A program made the position numbers and the translations under genes. The notes beneath the pieces are model-generated. The model saw only the letters and a program-made list of their open reading frames with translations. It was not told the origin of the DNA and ran no database searches. Positions 1 through 7,874 of a stretch of 64,000 nucleotides of DNA are shown here, piece after piece. Each line of letters opens with the position of its first letter. The stretch's first letter is position 1. The DNA is from Moorella glycerini (GTDB lineage: Bacteria; Bacillota; DSM-521; Neomoorellales; Neomoorellaceae), in NCBI RefSeq assembly GCF_009735625.1, contig NZ_CP046244.1, positions 124,001 to 188,000 of the forward strand. The letters are read 5' to 3'.

Positions 1-680
1 TTGATTTCCTCCACGAAATCAAATATGGTAACCCGGCGGCCGATATCTTTTAAGTAATGGGCATCAGAAGCGACCGTCAGGGGCCAACCGGCCAGGGTCG
101 GAAATTGCTTTAAGGCCTCATCGGGATATAGCAGGCCCAGCTCCATGGCCGCAAACGGCAGTCCTTCTGGTATCAACCCGAGGTGGCCCAACAGGCCGTA
201 TGATGGCCGGTCCACATGGGCCGGTATACAAACGCCGCCACGCCCGCTTACCTCCCTGACCACCTCTTCCAACCCCATGTCGACACTTGTCAGGAGAAGC
301 CTTTTTTCCCGTCCTATCTCCCTCCCGGCAGCATCCAAAAGCAACTGGCAACCGAAATACTCTTCCCGGTTTTCTTCGGCAGGTAGACGTTGGTATACTA
401 TTGATTGCCATTCCAGGGCCTCTGCCGCACTATTGAAGAGGCAAACCAGATGCACGTCTTCCCTTGTCTGAACTTCCAAACCCGCGAGAACTATAAGCCC
501 CGTCCCCCGGGCGGCTTCCTGGACGGCCGCTATATTCCCGGCGCTGTTGTGATCGGTAACGGCTATAAGCTGCAGTCCCGCCATAATGGCGGCGGCCACA
601 ATCCGGGGCGGCGTCATCTCTTCCCCGGCGCAGGGCGACAGGGCGGTATGGATGTGGAGATCGGCACGGTAGAAGGTCAT
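1..680 (-). CDS. PHP-domain metal-dependent phosphoesterase, C-terminus cut by window edge
   Basis: Translating from the ATG at 680 gives a PHP-family protein of which about 226 residues are visible; the C-terminus runs off the window at base 1. The metal-binding signatures are present in order: DLHIHT near the N-terminus, AVTDHN, GLEVQT, PAHVD and SDAHY. The family hydrolyses phosphate esters, and the substrate here is unknown. The start overlaps the stop of the upstream DRTGG gene (685), so the two are probably translationally coupled; an in-frame ATG at 695 is an alternative start. It is the last visible gene of a module with a hydrogenase-like protein and a HATPase, which suggests a signalling role (inference). 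Confidence 0.85.
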   Translation of the reverse strand, partial: MTFYRADLHIHTALSPCAGEEMTPPRIVAAAIMAGLQLIAVTDHNSAGNIAAVQEAARGTGLIVLAGLEVQTREDVHLVCLFNSAAEALEWQSIVYQRLPAEENREEYFGCQLLLDAAGREIGREKRLLLTSVDMGLEEVVREVSGRGGVCIPAHVDRPSYGLLGHLGLIPEGLPFAAMELGLLYPDEALKQFPTLAGWPLTVASDAHYLKDIGRRVTIFDFVEEI

Positions 681-684
681 ATGC

Positions 685-1026
685 TCACTTCTCATTAAGG
701 AGCTGATAAAGCCGGCCGGCCATTTCAAAAGTAGAATGGGGGGTTTGCAGAAGGGGAAGGCCTTCTGCCTCGGCCTTGCGGCAAACCTCCGGCGGAATGC
801 CCCTGCCGCCGGTGAATACCACCCCCGCTGCTCCGGTCAGAAGGGCAACGGCCACTACGTTCATATGGGTCTGCAGGGTTAGCCAGAGACATCCGGGCGT
901 ACCGTTGGCCATAAAATCGCTGATCAGGTCGGAACAGTAACCGCCGATAACTTCCCTGTCCAGGGCCTTTTCCCCTGCTAATACTTGTAAATGCAGGCGT
1001 TCAACGATTTCCCGAAGGCGCATCTT
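685..1026 (-). CDS. DRTGG-domain protein
   Basis: This is a 113-residue protein made almost entirely of a DRTGG domain. It begins MRLREIVERL, contains LDREVIGGYCSDL and LTLQTHMNVVAVALL, and ends in a short helix. DRTGG domains occur next to CBS domains and in phosphotransacetylase-like proteins, and their ligand is uncertain. The ATG at 1026 is chosen because an AGGGGAG ribosome-binding site lies six bases upstream; the frame stays open further upstream but there it is only a shadow of the hydrogenase-like gene. It overlaps the 3' end of that gene by 26 bases. A second DRTGG paralogue lies at 2798-3172, so the module carries two. Confidence 0.82.
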   Translation of the reverse strand, partial: KMRLREIVERLHLQVLAGEKALDREVIGGYCSDLISDFMANGTPGCLWLTLQTHMNVVAVALLTGAAGVVFTGGRGIPPEVCRKAEAEGLPLLQTPHSTFEMAGRLYQLLNEK

Positions 1027-2320
1027 CATCTCCCCTTTCCGGCCGGGCCATGGACGGCGGCAATTTCCGCGCCAGCTCCACCACCTCTTCCGCCAGGACC
1101 CGTACCCGCTCGCGCAGTACGAAAACGCAGTCCGTATCCTGGGCCTCACCCTGGACGATATCTTCGGCAAGGGCGCGACAGCTGGGCGAGCCGCAGGAAC
1201 CGCAGTCCAGTCCCGGAAGCATGGCCTGTGTGGCTTCCAGGCGCCGCATCTTTTCAATAGCGGTGGCCAAATCGTCGTCCAATTGCAGGGCTGGCCGGGG
1301 ATAAACCGGCTCCGCCCTCAGGTCTTTTTCCGTCACCGGGAGATCCATAGATCTTGACGGTAGGTCGCGGACCAGCTGCCGCAACTCCAGCTTTGCCAGG
1401 TAGGGATTTTGTACCATCAGGGCTCCACCGACACATCCACCCGGACAGGCCTGGGCCTCGATGTATTCAATATCCTGGAAGTCGCCCGCTTCTATACGGG
1501 TCAAGACTTCAATAACGTGATGAATGCCATCGACCTCCAGGAGGCGCCGACCGCCAATGCTGGCGTTTTCGCCGCCGCTGTGCCCCCAGCCGTAACCGGT
1601 TGCCCCGGCGCGGGAGGGATATGGAAGGGCGGAAGAAAGGCCCTTGAGTATGTCGCCATAAACGGTCGCCAGGGGAATAACTCCATCGGGACCTACCCTT
1701 TTTCCCTGGGGCTGGCGCGCCGCCGTAATCTTAGCCGGACAGGGGGAAATAAAGAAGGTGCCGACGGCTTCTAACGGTAGGCCGGTGGCTTTCATCCCCT
1801 CCAGCCGGGCCAAGCGGGCTGCCAAATCAACGGGGGTGACCAGGGGCAAAATCTGCTCCACCAGGGAAGGAAAACGGACTTGTATTAGGCCTACTACTGC
1901 CGGGCAGGCCGGGGAAATAAGCGGCCTTTTCCCGCCGTAATTATCCAGGTAGCGTCTGGTTGCCCTGGCCACCATTTCCGCCGCCAGGGCCACTTCGTAA
2001 ATGGCATCAAATCCTAAAGCCTTTAGGGCTCCCAAAATATGCTCAAGTTTAGCCTGACCGGCAAACTGGGAAACCACGGCCGGGGCGGGCAGGGCAATGC
2101 GATACCTGTAAGCGGCCAGGGCCGTCAAGTCATCGCCTACGGCGATCTTGGCATGGTTGGGACAAATGCGGATACACTCGCCGCAGTCGATGCAGCGTTC
2201 CTGAATAATCCGCGCCTTGCCTTCCCGCACCCTTATGGCTTCTGTCGGGCAGTGCTTTATGCAGTTGGTACAACCCTTACATTTATCCTCTTCCAGGCGA
2301 ACGGAATGGAAATAACCCAC
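1001..2320 (-). CDS. [FeFe]-hydrogenase-like protein with H-cluster domain, probably sensory
   Basis: This 439-residue protein has three parts. The N-terminal ferredoxin domain carries two 4Fe-4S motifs (CKGCTNC...C and CIDCGEC...C, about residues 14-56). The [FeFe]-hydrogenase catalytic-like domain has four cluster cysteines at about 139, 194, 292 and 296. The C-terminal CGSCGSPSC...C domain (about 373-398) should bind another 4Fe-4S cluster. The H-cluster pocket is altered: the first loop reads SPACPAV, with Ala where catalytic enzymes have the proton-transfer Cys; the second reads SPCPAK, lacking the usual Met and Glu; the third reads EAQACPGGC. Such changes are known from putative sensory group C/D enzymes. 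Start is GTG at 2320. Neighbours are DRTGG, HATPase and PHP proteins rather than hydrogenase electron-transfer subunits, which supports H2 or redox sensing (inference). Confidence 0.85.
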   Translation of the reverse strand: MGYFHSVRLEEDKCKGCTNCIKHCPTEAIRVREGKARIIQERCIDCGECIRICPNHAKIAVGDDLTALAAYRYRIALPAPAVVSQFAGQAKLEHILGALKALGFDAIYEVALAAEMVARATRRYLDNYGGKRPLISPACPAVVGLIQVRFPSLVEQILPLVTPVDLAARLARLEGMKATGLPLEAVGTFFISPCPAKITAARQPQGKRVGPDGVIPLATVYGDILKGLSSALPYPSRAGATGYGWGHSGGENASIGGRRLLEVDGIHHVIEVLTRIEAGDFQDIEYIEAQACPGGCVGGALMVQNPYLAKLELRQLVRDLPSRSMDLPVTEKDLRAEPVYPRPALQLDDDLATAIEKMRRLEATQAMLPGLDCGSCGSPSCRALAEDIVQGEAQDTDCVFVLRERVRVLAEEVVELARKLPPSMARPERGDEDAPSGNR

Positions 2321-2333
2321 CGCGCCACCGCCT

Positions 2334-2759
2334 TCAGCGATTATAAATAATTATGTTAACAGTTGTCCCCTGCCCCGCTCCCGACTTTATCTCCAGTTCG
2401 TCGGCACAGCGGCGTATATTGGGAAGGCCCATACCGGCACCGAAGCCCATCTCCTGGATCTCCCGCGGTGCGGTAGAATAGCCCTCCTGCATGGCCAGTT
2501 CGATGTCAGGTATTCCCGGACCGTCATCAACGGCGGTAATGGTAATTGCCCCAGGAGTAATATGGGCCTTTAATTCACCACCGTAGGAGTGGATGATGAT
2601 ATTCATTTCAGCTTCATAGGCTGCAATGGCGGCCCTGCGTATAATCTCCGGAGGAAAACCGACCTGCTGCAGTACCTGCCGGATATGTGCCGCCCCGTTG
2701 CCACCGGCGAGAAAGTCACGCGCCCGCACGGGAAATGACAGCTTGAGGGACGGCATCTT
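2334..2759 (-). CDS. HATPase-domain protein, anti-sigma/RsbW-like kinase fold
   Basis: This 141-residue single-domain GHKL ATPase shows an N-box (YEAEMNIIIHS), a G1 box (VDDGPGIPD) and a G2 glycine-rich box (GFGAGMGLPNI). It has no HisKA domain, so it resembles SpoIIAB/RsbW/RsbT serine kinases or an orphan histidine-kinase catalytic domain rather than a full sensor kinase. The ATG at 2759 has GGAGG five bases upstream; a TTG at 2768 with its own GGAGGA is an alternative start. It lies 13 bases before the hydrogenase-like gene, which suggests that it passes on the signal of that protein (inference). Confidence 0.8.
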   Translation of the reverse strand, partial: KMPSLKLSFPVRARDFLAGGNGAAHIRQVLQQVGFPPEIIRRAAIAAYEAEMNIIIHSYGGELKAHITPGAITITAVDDGPGIPDIELAMQEGYSTAPREIQEMGFGAGMGLPNIRRCADELEIKSGAGQGTTVNIIIYNR

Positions 2760-2797
2760 ATCCTCCAAGGAAATCTCCTCCGGTCGTTCCAGGCATT

Positions 2798-3172
2798 CTA
2801 TCGGTCATCCCCGGAACATCCCTTTAGGCCGGCCTGGAAGAGGCGGCCACAGCTGTCATACATTAAAAACCTGGTCCCCAGAAGGGGCAAACCTACTTCC
2901 CTGGCAGCCTGAATAAGGCTTTTATCCGGCCTTTTGCCACGAACAAAAACGATGGCCGCGGCGTCGATCATGGTAGCCGTATGAATAACATGGGGATTGG
3001 TCAGTCCCGTCAACAACAGTATTCGGCAGCTGGCAAAGGCCAGAACGTCACTCATTAGATCCGAGGCAAAACCGGCCTCCACTTCTAACTCCAGCTTATC
3101 CATACCGGTAAAGACCTCGGCATTCAGGATGGCCTGTACTTCTTTAAGTTTCAGCGGCCCGACCTCCCCCAA
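2798..3172 (-). CDS. DRTGG-domain protein, first gene of the sensory hydrogenase module
   Basis: This protein of up to 124 residues is a DRTGG-domain paralogue of the one at 685-1026 (LKLKEVQAILNAEV..., GFASDLMSDVLAF, GLTNPHVIHTATMID). The track-style start is a TTG at 3172 with no ribosome-binding site. A strong GGGGGAGG lies inside that reading frame, and a CTG codon at 3154 sits about seven bases after it, so translation may really begin at the rare CTG. It is the first gene of the minus-strand module (DRTGG, HATPase, hydrogenase-like, DRTGG, PHP). The ligand is unknown. Confidence 0.75.
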   Translation of the reverse strand: MGEVGPLKLKEVQAILNAEVFTGMDKLELEVEAGFASDLMSDVLAFASCRILLLTGLTNPHVIHTATMIDAAAIVFVRGKRPDKSLIQAAREVGLPLLGTRFLMYDSCGRLFQAGLKGCSGDDR

Positions 3173-3334
3173 TGGTGAATTACTTCACAATAGCTGGCAA
3201 AAGAAACAGGCCTCGCCAGACCTTTGGTAATCGCTTACTTTTCACTTTCACTTTATCTTATGCTTGTGATAGTTCTTATGTGGATTTTATTCGCCATGAA
3301 TTTTGATTTTCCTGCTAGGTCTTATAAAATTCTT

Positions 3335-3390
3335 ATTTGCCGTTCAACATTTTGAACATTATTATCCGTCATTTTGACATCTTGTTTTTT
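3335..3390. repeat. Dispersed about 55-bp AT-rich repeat, copy 1
   Basis: On the minus strand this non-coding stretch reads ATGTCAAAATGACGG, then AATGTTCAAAATGTTGAA, then CGGCAAATAAGAA. A similar series (ATGTCAAGACG, AATGTCTTAAAATGTAAA, GGCAATAAGAA) occurs at about 13230-13290. Both copies lie in gene-free gaps beside mobile or foreign-looking DNA. The TGTCAAAATGACGG start recalls the multi-repeat ends of IS21-type elements, but no transposase is near, so this could be a solo relic end. Identification is tentative. Confidence 0.35.
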
Positions 3391-3403
3391 GAATAATAAC
3401 CAC

Positions 3404-4162
3404 CTATTTGTCCCCCAAGCGCTCTGTAATAGCCTTAAACAAATCCATGGGTACGGGGAAGACAAGGATGTTGCTTTTATCGGAGGCGATCTCCGTTAGG
3501 GTCTGCAAATATCGCAGCTGTAAAGAAGCCGGCTGGGTAGAAATGATCCGTGCCGCCTCGGCCAGCTTTTCAGCGGCCTGGAACTCCCCGTCGGCGTGGA
3601 TAATCTTAGCCCTACGTTCCCTTTCCGCCTCAGCCTGGGCGGCCATAGCCCGCTGCATACTCTGGGGTAACTCTACATCGCGTATTTCTACAAGGCTCAC
3701 CTTAACTCCCCATGGCTCCGTGCCCTCATCAATGATCTGCTGCAGGCGCTGGTTTATCTGCTCCCGGTGGGCCAGGAGCTCGTCCAGGTCTGACTGTCCC
3801 AGAACGCTCCGCAGGGTGGTCTGGGCCAGCTGGGAAGTAGCGCGGACATGGTCCAGGACTTTGATAACGGCGTTAGCCGGCTCAATAACCCGGAAATACA
3901 CCACTGCATTTACCTTTACGGTAACGTTATCCTTGGTTATAGCCTCCTGGGCCGGTACGTCCATGGTCACCGTCCGTAAATCCACCTTCTGCATGCGTTC
4001 AATGAGGGGTATTAAAAAGAAGAGTCCCGGACCCCGCACGCCGACATAGCGGCCCAGGCGAAAAATTACTCCCCTTTCGTATTCTTGAACGATGCGGACA
4101 GAAGAAGAAACTATGCTGGCTACAATAACAAAAAGGGCAATGAGGGAAATAAAATTTTCCAC
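3404..4162 (-). CDS. Slipin/stomatin family SPFH (band 7) membrane protein
   Basis: This 252-residue protein has one N-terminal membrane segment ([19 protein letters not shown]), then an SPFH/band 7 domain ([29 protein letters not shown]) and a coiled-coil [14 protein letters not shown] region. Slipins form membrane microdomain scaffolds and are commonly encoded with NfeD proteases, as here: nfeD ends 18 bases upstream at 4181. Start is GTG at 4162 with a GGAAGGAG site. A second slipin is encoded at 51431-52357 without nfeD. Function beyond NfeD partnership is not deducible. Confidence 0.9.
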   Translation of the reverse strand: MENFISLIALFVIVASIVSSSVRIVQEYERGVIFRLGRYVGVRGPGLFFLIPLIERMQKVDLRTVTMDVPAQEAITKDNVTVKVNAVVYFRVIEPANAVIKVLDHVRATSQLAQTTLRSVLGQSDLDELLAHREQINQRLQQIIDEGTEPWGVKVSLVEIRDVELPQSMQRAMAAQAEAERERRAKIIHADGEFQAAEKLAEAARIISTQPASLQLRYLQTLTEIASDKSNILVFPVPMDLFKAITERLGDK

Positions 4163-4180
4163 GGCTACTCCTTCCTTTCC

Positions 4181-7100
4181 TTAGCCTTCATCGGCTTTTT
4201 TTACTTTAACCTTCAAACCTTCTACCTCTAATATAACCACCCTTTGGCCTGCTGTAACGGGTTCCAAGCTTTCTGCGTGCCACCTCTCGCCTTCTGCCAA
4301 AATTATTCCTTCCGGACGGAGATCGGTTAGGGCTTTACCAATAGTCCCCACAAGGCTTTCCCGACCTGTTACCACAGGTCGCCCTCGTGCTTTTATTACG
4401 GCTCCCAGGAGGAAGGCAATAAAGGCCGCCATGCATACGGCCGTCACTGCTATCAGGCCGATATTTAGCCGCAGGTCCGGCGACCCGCCGCCAAAAAGCA
4501 TTAGCGACCCCAGAATAAAAGAAACCATACCGCCTCCCGCCAGCAGTCCATGGCTTACGACAAAAGCTTCCGCAGCCAGCAATCCTAACCCAAGGACGAT
4601 CAGCAATACACCGCCGAACTGAGCGTCAAGGCTGCCCAGGGCGTAAAGACCAAGCAACAAACCTATCCCACCGACAATTCCCGGAAAAACAGCCCCGGGA
4701 TGATATAATTCCATGATTAAACCAAGGCCGCCGGCTGTAAGGAATCGAGTAGGAGGGGGCGGCTAGCCCCCGTCCTCTCACACCACCGGACATGCGGGTC
4801 CGCATCCGGCGGTTCACCAAGCTTGACGAAGATAAGAATAGCGCTCGGTTAAGCTCATCAGGCCCTGGGATTGCCAGTAGGCATTGCCCAGGGCTCTATT
4901 CATTGGCCCATGGGCCATCCGCCACAGCCCTTTGCGGGCATTGGCGAATTCATGCACTACCCATTCCGGCAATCCCAATGCGCGTAGTTCGCGGTACCTG
5001 GTCCGTACTCGCTTCCACTGCTTCCAGAGACACATGCGCAGCCTCCGCCGCGTCCAGCTTTCTAAGTTCTTAAAGATGCTGGGCGTGTCGGCCAGGGCGA
5101 AGTACCCTATCCAGCCGCCCAGGTAGGCGTTCAGGCGCTCTATGCGCTCGGCCATCTTTAAGGGTTTATTCCGGGCGGTTATCTCCCGGATTTTCGTTTT
5201 CACCCGGTCGATGGTCTGCGGCGCCAGGCGGATAAGGATTACTCCTGCCTTGTGTTTGTACATGCTGAACCCCAGAAATTTCAGCTTCCACGGCCGGTCT
5301 ACCGCGCTCTTCTGCTCGTTGATCTTGAGCTTCAACCGCTCCTGCAGGAAGTTGCGGATACTGGCCATGACCCTTTCTCCTGCCCGTTTGCTTTTGACGT
5401 AGATGTTGCAGTCATCGGCGTAACGGACGAACTTGTGGCCCCTCTTTTCCAGTTCTTTGTCCAGGTCGTCCAGGAGTATGTTGGCCAATAACGGGCTTAA
5501 GGGTCCGCCCTGGGGCGTTCCTTCTGCCGTCTCCATGACCACTCCGTTTACCATGACGCCTGCCTGGAGATAGCGGCGGATAAGGGTAAGTACCCTCTTA
5601 TCTGCCACTTTCCGGGCCACCCGGGCCATGAGGATGTCGTGGTTTACCCGGTCGAAGTATTTCTCGATGTCCAGGTCCACGGCCCATTCGTATCCTTCTT
5701 CTACGTATTGCCGCGCCTTCTTTACCGCATCATGGGCTTTCCTTCCGGGACGGAACCCGTAGCTGGCCTCTGAGAACTGCGGTTCGAAGATGGGCGTCAA
5801 TACTTGCAGGAGGGCCTGCTGGATTAGGCGGTCCATTACGGTGGGTATCCCTAACATCCGTTTGCCTCCCCCGGGTTTCGGGATTTCGACCCGGCGCACG
5901 GGCTTCGGTCTGTAGGTTCCCGCGAGCAGTTCTTCCCGGATGCGCGGCCACTCGGCGCGTATTTGGTCCCGCAACCGTTCGGTCGGGATGCCGTCCACAC
6001 CGGGCGCGCCTCCGTTCCGCTCTACCCGTTTCAGCGCGGCCAGCATGTTCTCCCTGGCCACCACCTGCTCCATCAGGCCGCTACCTTGGCCTCCGCGAGG
6101 TGACGTCCCGCTTTGTGCCGGAGAAGAACTCGGCCCTCCCGCGCTCCCCCGTGGCTTCACCACTTCTTCCCGCGGGCAGGCCCCTTGCGGGGTTTTCTGC
6201 TGTCTCTGTCCTTCTCGCGAACGCACCGGTTTCACCTCTGACTTGATGTTCGGGCCTTCCCCTGGAGTTCATGACCCCCAGGGTACTATGCCCTCTGCTG
6301 ACTCCTGCCGGTTCAGCCGTACCTTCCGATACGGTTTACCAGCTCTCCCTGGCTTATCCGGCAGGCCTCCCCGGGTAAGAGCGTTAACCTTCGCCCCGTG
6401 CCCGCCCCATATACTCTACCGTCCCTTGGCAGCCTGGGATTTCGCTGTGTTCCGCCAGCTTATCCGAACGGTCTAGCCTCGTATGGGGTTCTTGTTCATC
6501 GGGCCGTGGCTTTGCCTCCGGCTTCCTTCGGATCCCACCTCGCGATGGACACCCTTGCCTTTGGCTAGCAGACTGGTGCTGCCTCGCCTGCAGTGGACTT
6601 TCACCACTAAGTTAACGCCCATGCCGGGCGCACGGATATATGCGATGTTGGGTTCGCTGATTTTAAAAAGCAGGCGTTGAACCGGGCTCATAACCAGGGA
6701 GTTAAGCGGGGCATCATCTAGCTTTAGCTCCACCTCCTTCCCGTCTATTAACGTAACCGTCCGCCCGTGAAGCTGTTTAAATAGCTCTTCCCTGCTGGCA
6801 GCCACCAGGTCAATCAGGTTAGCCTTTAATGCCTCGCCGTCACTAAAAGACTTGCTCTCCAGTACTGCCATTTCCGCCTGGGAAGGATCGCGACCCCGCA
6901 TCTGGGCAATGCTCCGCACCCAGGCCGCCGCATCCTGGGTTATCTTTTCCTTCTGCACATCGGTCATTTCTCCCTCCCCACCAACGGAAACCGGATGGGC
7001 GGCCCCTATCCTGCTGCCCGGAGCCATGGCCGCCACATGAGCCGAAAGGGTAATGAAGGTCCCCGCCGAACCGGCCCACGCCCCGGCCGGTGAAACATAG

Positions 7101-7393
7101 ACGATAACCGGCACCCGGGAATTCATAATGCATTCTACTATCTCCTGGGTAGTCCCGTACAGGCCTCCGGGAGTGTTTATTTCCAGGAGAACACAACCAG
7201 CTCCAGCCTCTTCGGCCGCCCGGATCCCTTTCCTTACATAATCCGCCACTACCGGCACGATAGCCCCTTCCACCCGCAGCAAGTATACCTCCTGGCCGGT
7301 TGCAGAAAATCCAGCCGGAATCCCGGCAAACAGCACCAAGGAAAATGTCAGGAAAAAAATAATTGTCAATCTCATTTTAACTAACTTGGTCAT
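4181..7393 (-). CDS. nfeD: NfeD membrane serine protease, gene split by a group II intron (exons 7393-6634 and 4743-4181)
   Basis: The gene is in two exons. Exon 1 (760 bases) encodes a signal peptide and a ClpP-like serine protease domain ([34 protein letters not shown]) and ends within NIAYI. Exon 2 (563 bases) continues with the remaining membrane segments and the soluble C-terminal OB-fold domain. Removing 4744-6633 joins ATATATCC to TCCTTACAGCC and reads [19 protein letters not shown] in frame without a stop; total 1323 bases, 440 residues, normal for long NfeD. Unspliced RNA would give a truncated protease reading into the intron. ATG at 7393 follows AGGGGA. The slipin gene follows, as is usual for NfeD. 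Whether splicing is efficient in the cell cannot be judged from sequence. Confidence 0.88.
4782..4813 (-). other. Group II intron domain V
   Basis: The minus strand reads ACCGCCGGATGCGG, a short loop, then CGCATGTCCGGTGGT. The nine outer bases pair (with one G-U), a two-base bulge follows on the 3' side, and an inner TGCG/CGCA stem is capped by a tetraloop. This is the catalytic domain V form. Aligned by eye to the usual GAGCCGGAUGCG, the triad reads CGC, a mark of group IIC introns. Confidence 0.75.
4814..6235 (-). CDS. ltrA: Group II intron reverse transcriptase/maturase
   Basis: This 473-residue protein is encoded inside the intron. It contains an RT domain with the polymerase active site YADD at residues 272-275 ([11 protein letters not shown]), the TPQGGPLSP motif at about 240-247 and [13 protein letters not shown] at about 158-170. 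A maturase (domain X) region follows ([16 protein letters not shown]...) and a basic tail. No HNH endonuclease domain is present. Such proteins promote splicing of their host intron and copy it into DNA. All visible motifs are intact, so the intron could still be mobile. Start is GTG at 6235; a second GTG three codons later is also possible. The stop codon abuts domain V. Confidence 0.92.
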   Translation of the reverse strand: MKPVRSREGQRQQKTPQGACPREEVVKPRGSAGGPSSSPAQSGTSPRGGQGSGLMEQVVARENMLAALKRVERNGGAPGVDGIPTERLRDQIRAEWPRIREELLAGTYRPKPVRRVEIPKPGGGKRMLGIPTVMDRLIQQALLQVLTPIFEPQFSEASYGFRPGRKAHDAVKKARQYVEEGYEWAVDLDIEKYFDRVNHDILMARVARKVADKRVLTLIRRYLQAGVMVNGVVMETAEGTPQGGPLSPLLANILLDDLDKELEKRGHKFVRYADDCNIYVKSKRAGERVMASIRNFLQERLKLKINEQKSAVDRPWKLKFLGFSMYKHKAGVILIRLAPQTIDRVKTKIREITARNKPLKMAERIERLNAYLGGWIGYFALADTPSIFKNLESWTRRRLRMCLWKQWKRVRTRYRELRALGLPEWVVHEFANARKGLWRMAHGPMNRALGNAYWQSQGLMSLTERYSYLRQAW

Positions 7394-7500
7394 GTGGAAT
7401 CATCCCCTGCAGTTATTGTACCATATTTCTTATCTTTAACGTCTTACTATTTCATTAGGTCGATTAAGGCGGCAGCTTTCTGATAGGCCCTGAAAAATAC

Positions 7501-7538
7501 AAAAAACGGGTAATCAGGATTGAAGCCCTGTCTACCCG
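7501..7538 (-). terminator. Rho-independent terminator after the TRAP-like permease operon
   Basis: On the minus strand CGGGTAgaCAGG pairs with CCTGatTACCCG around a short loop and is followed by TTTTTTG. It lies 33 bases after the stop of the small membrane protein gene and before nfeD, so it separates the two transcription units. Confidence 0.85.
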
Positions 7539-7570
7539 GAAAATAGATACTTTTTTAATTTACCTTTGCG

Positions 7571-7852
7571 CTATGCCGCTTTTCCGGTTTCTTTTTTTTC
7601 ATTATTATCCAACGTTAATTCATGACTTCCACCAGTGTAGAAGCTAAATAAACCGAACAGCACGCCGACGGCAGCTATCTTTATGGCGTAATCTAGCAAC
7701 TTTTTCCCCATAATGGCCATCTGGGTGGCCGTCTGGCCGCCGGCGATAAAACTCACCACAAATATGAAAGCCACTACCGCGCCGATGAGGACGGCAATGA
7801 AAACAAAGATGGCAAAAAGGTTGTCAAACAGATATATTAAGGCTTTTTTCAT
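7571..7852 (-). CDS. Small two-helix membrane protein, partner of the TRAP-like permease
   Basis: This 93-residue protein has two hydrophobic segments (about residues 10-37 and 58-73) and a charged tail. I do not recognise its family. ATG at 7852 has a GGAGGTGG site. It lies 22 bases downstream of the large permease gene and before a terminator, so it is the second gene of a two-gene operon. A small membrane subunit beside a large DctM-like permease is the usual TRAP layout, but DctQ proteins are larger (four helices), so the relationship is inference. No DctP-type binding protein is encoded nearby. Confidence 0.6.
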   Translation of the reverse strand: MKKALIYLFDNLFAIFVFIAVLIGAVVAFIFVVSFIAGGQTATQMAIMGKKLLDYAIKIAAVGVLFGLFSFYTGGSHELTLDNNEKKETGKAA

Positions 7853-7874
7853 TTATTCAGCCACCTCCGGAGAG

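Larger units (their letters stand above)
4744..6633 (-). mobile_element. Group II intron (1890 nt) with maturase ORF, inserted in nfeD
   Basis: The intron begins GTGCGCCCGGCATGGGCG, matching the GUGYG 5' consensus, and ends CTCCTACTCGAT, matching the AY 3' end. About 400 bases of domains I-III precede a reverse transcriptase ORF that occupies domain IV. A domain V hairpin lies at 4782-4813, directly after the ORF stop, and a GC-rich domain VI hairpin (GGGGGCTAGCCGCCCCC) with a following CTCCTAC lies close to the 3' end. The boundaries are fixed by the flanking nfeD reading frame. The domain V triad seems to be CGC rather than AGC, and the ORF lacks an HNH domain; both point to class C (IIC). 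Class C introns usually insert after terminators, so a site inside a coding gene is unusual. Confidence 0.9.
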
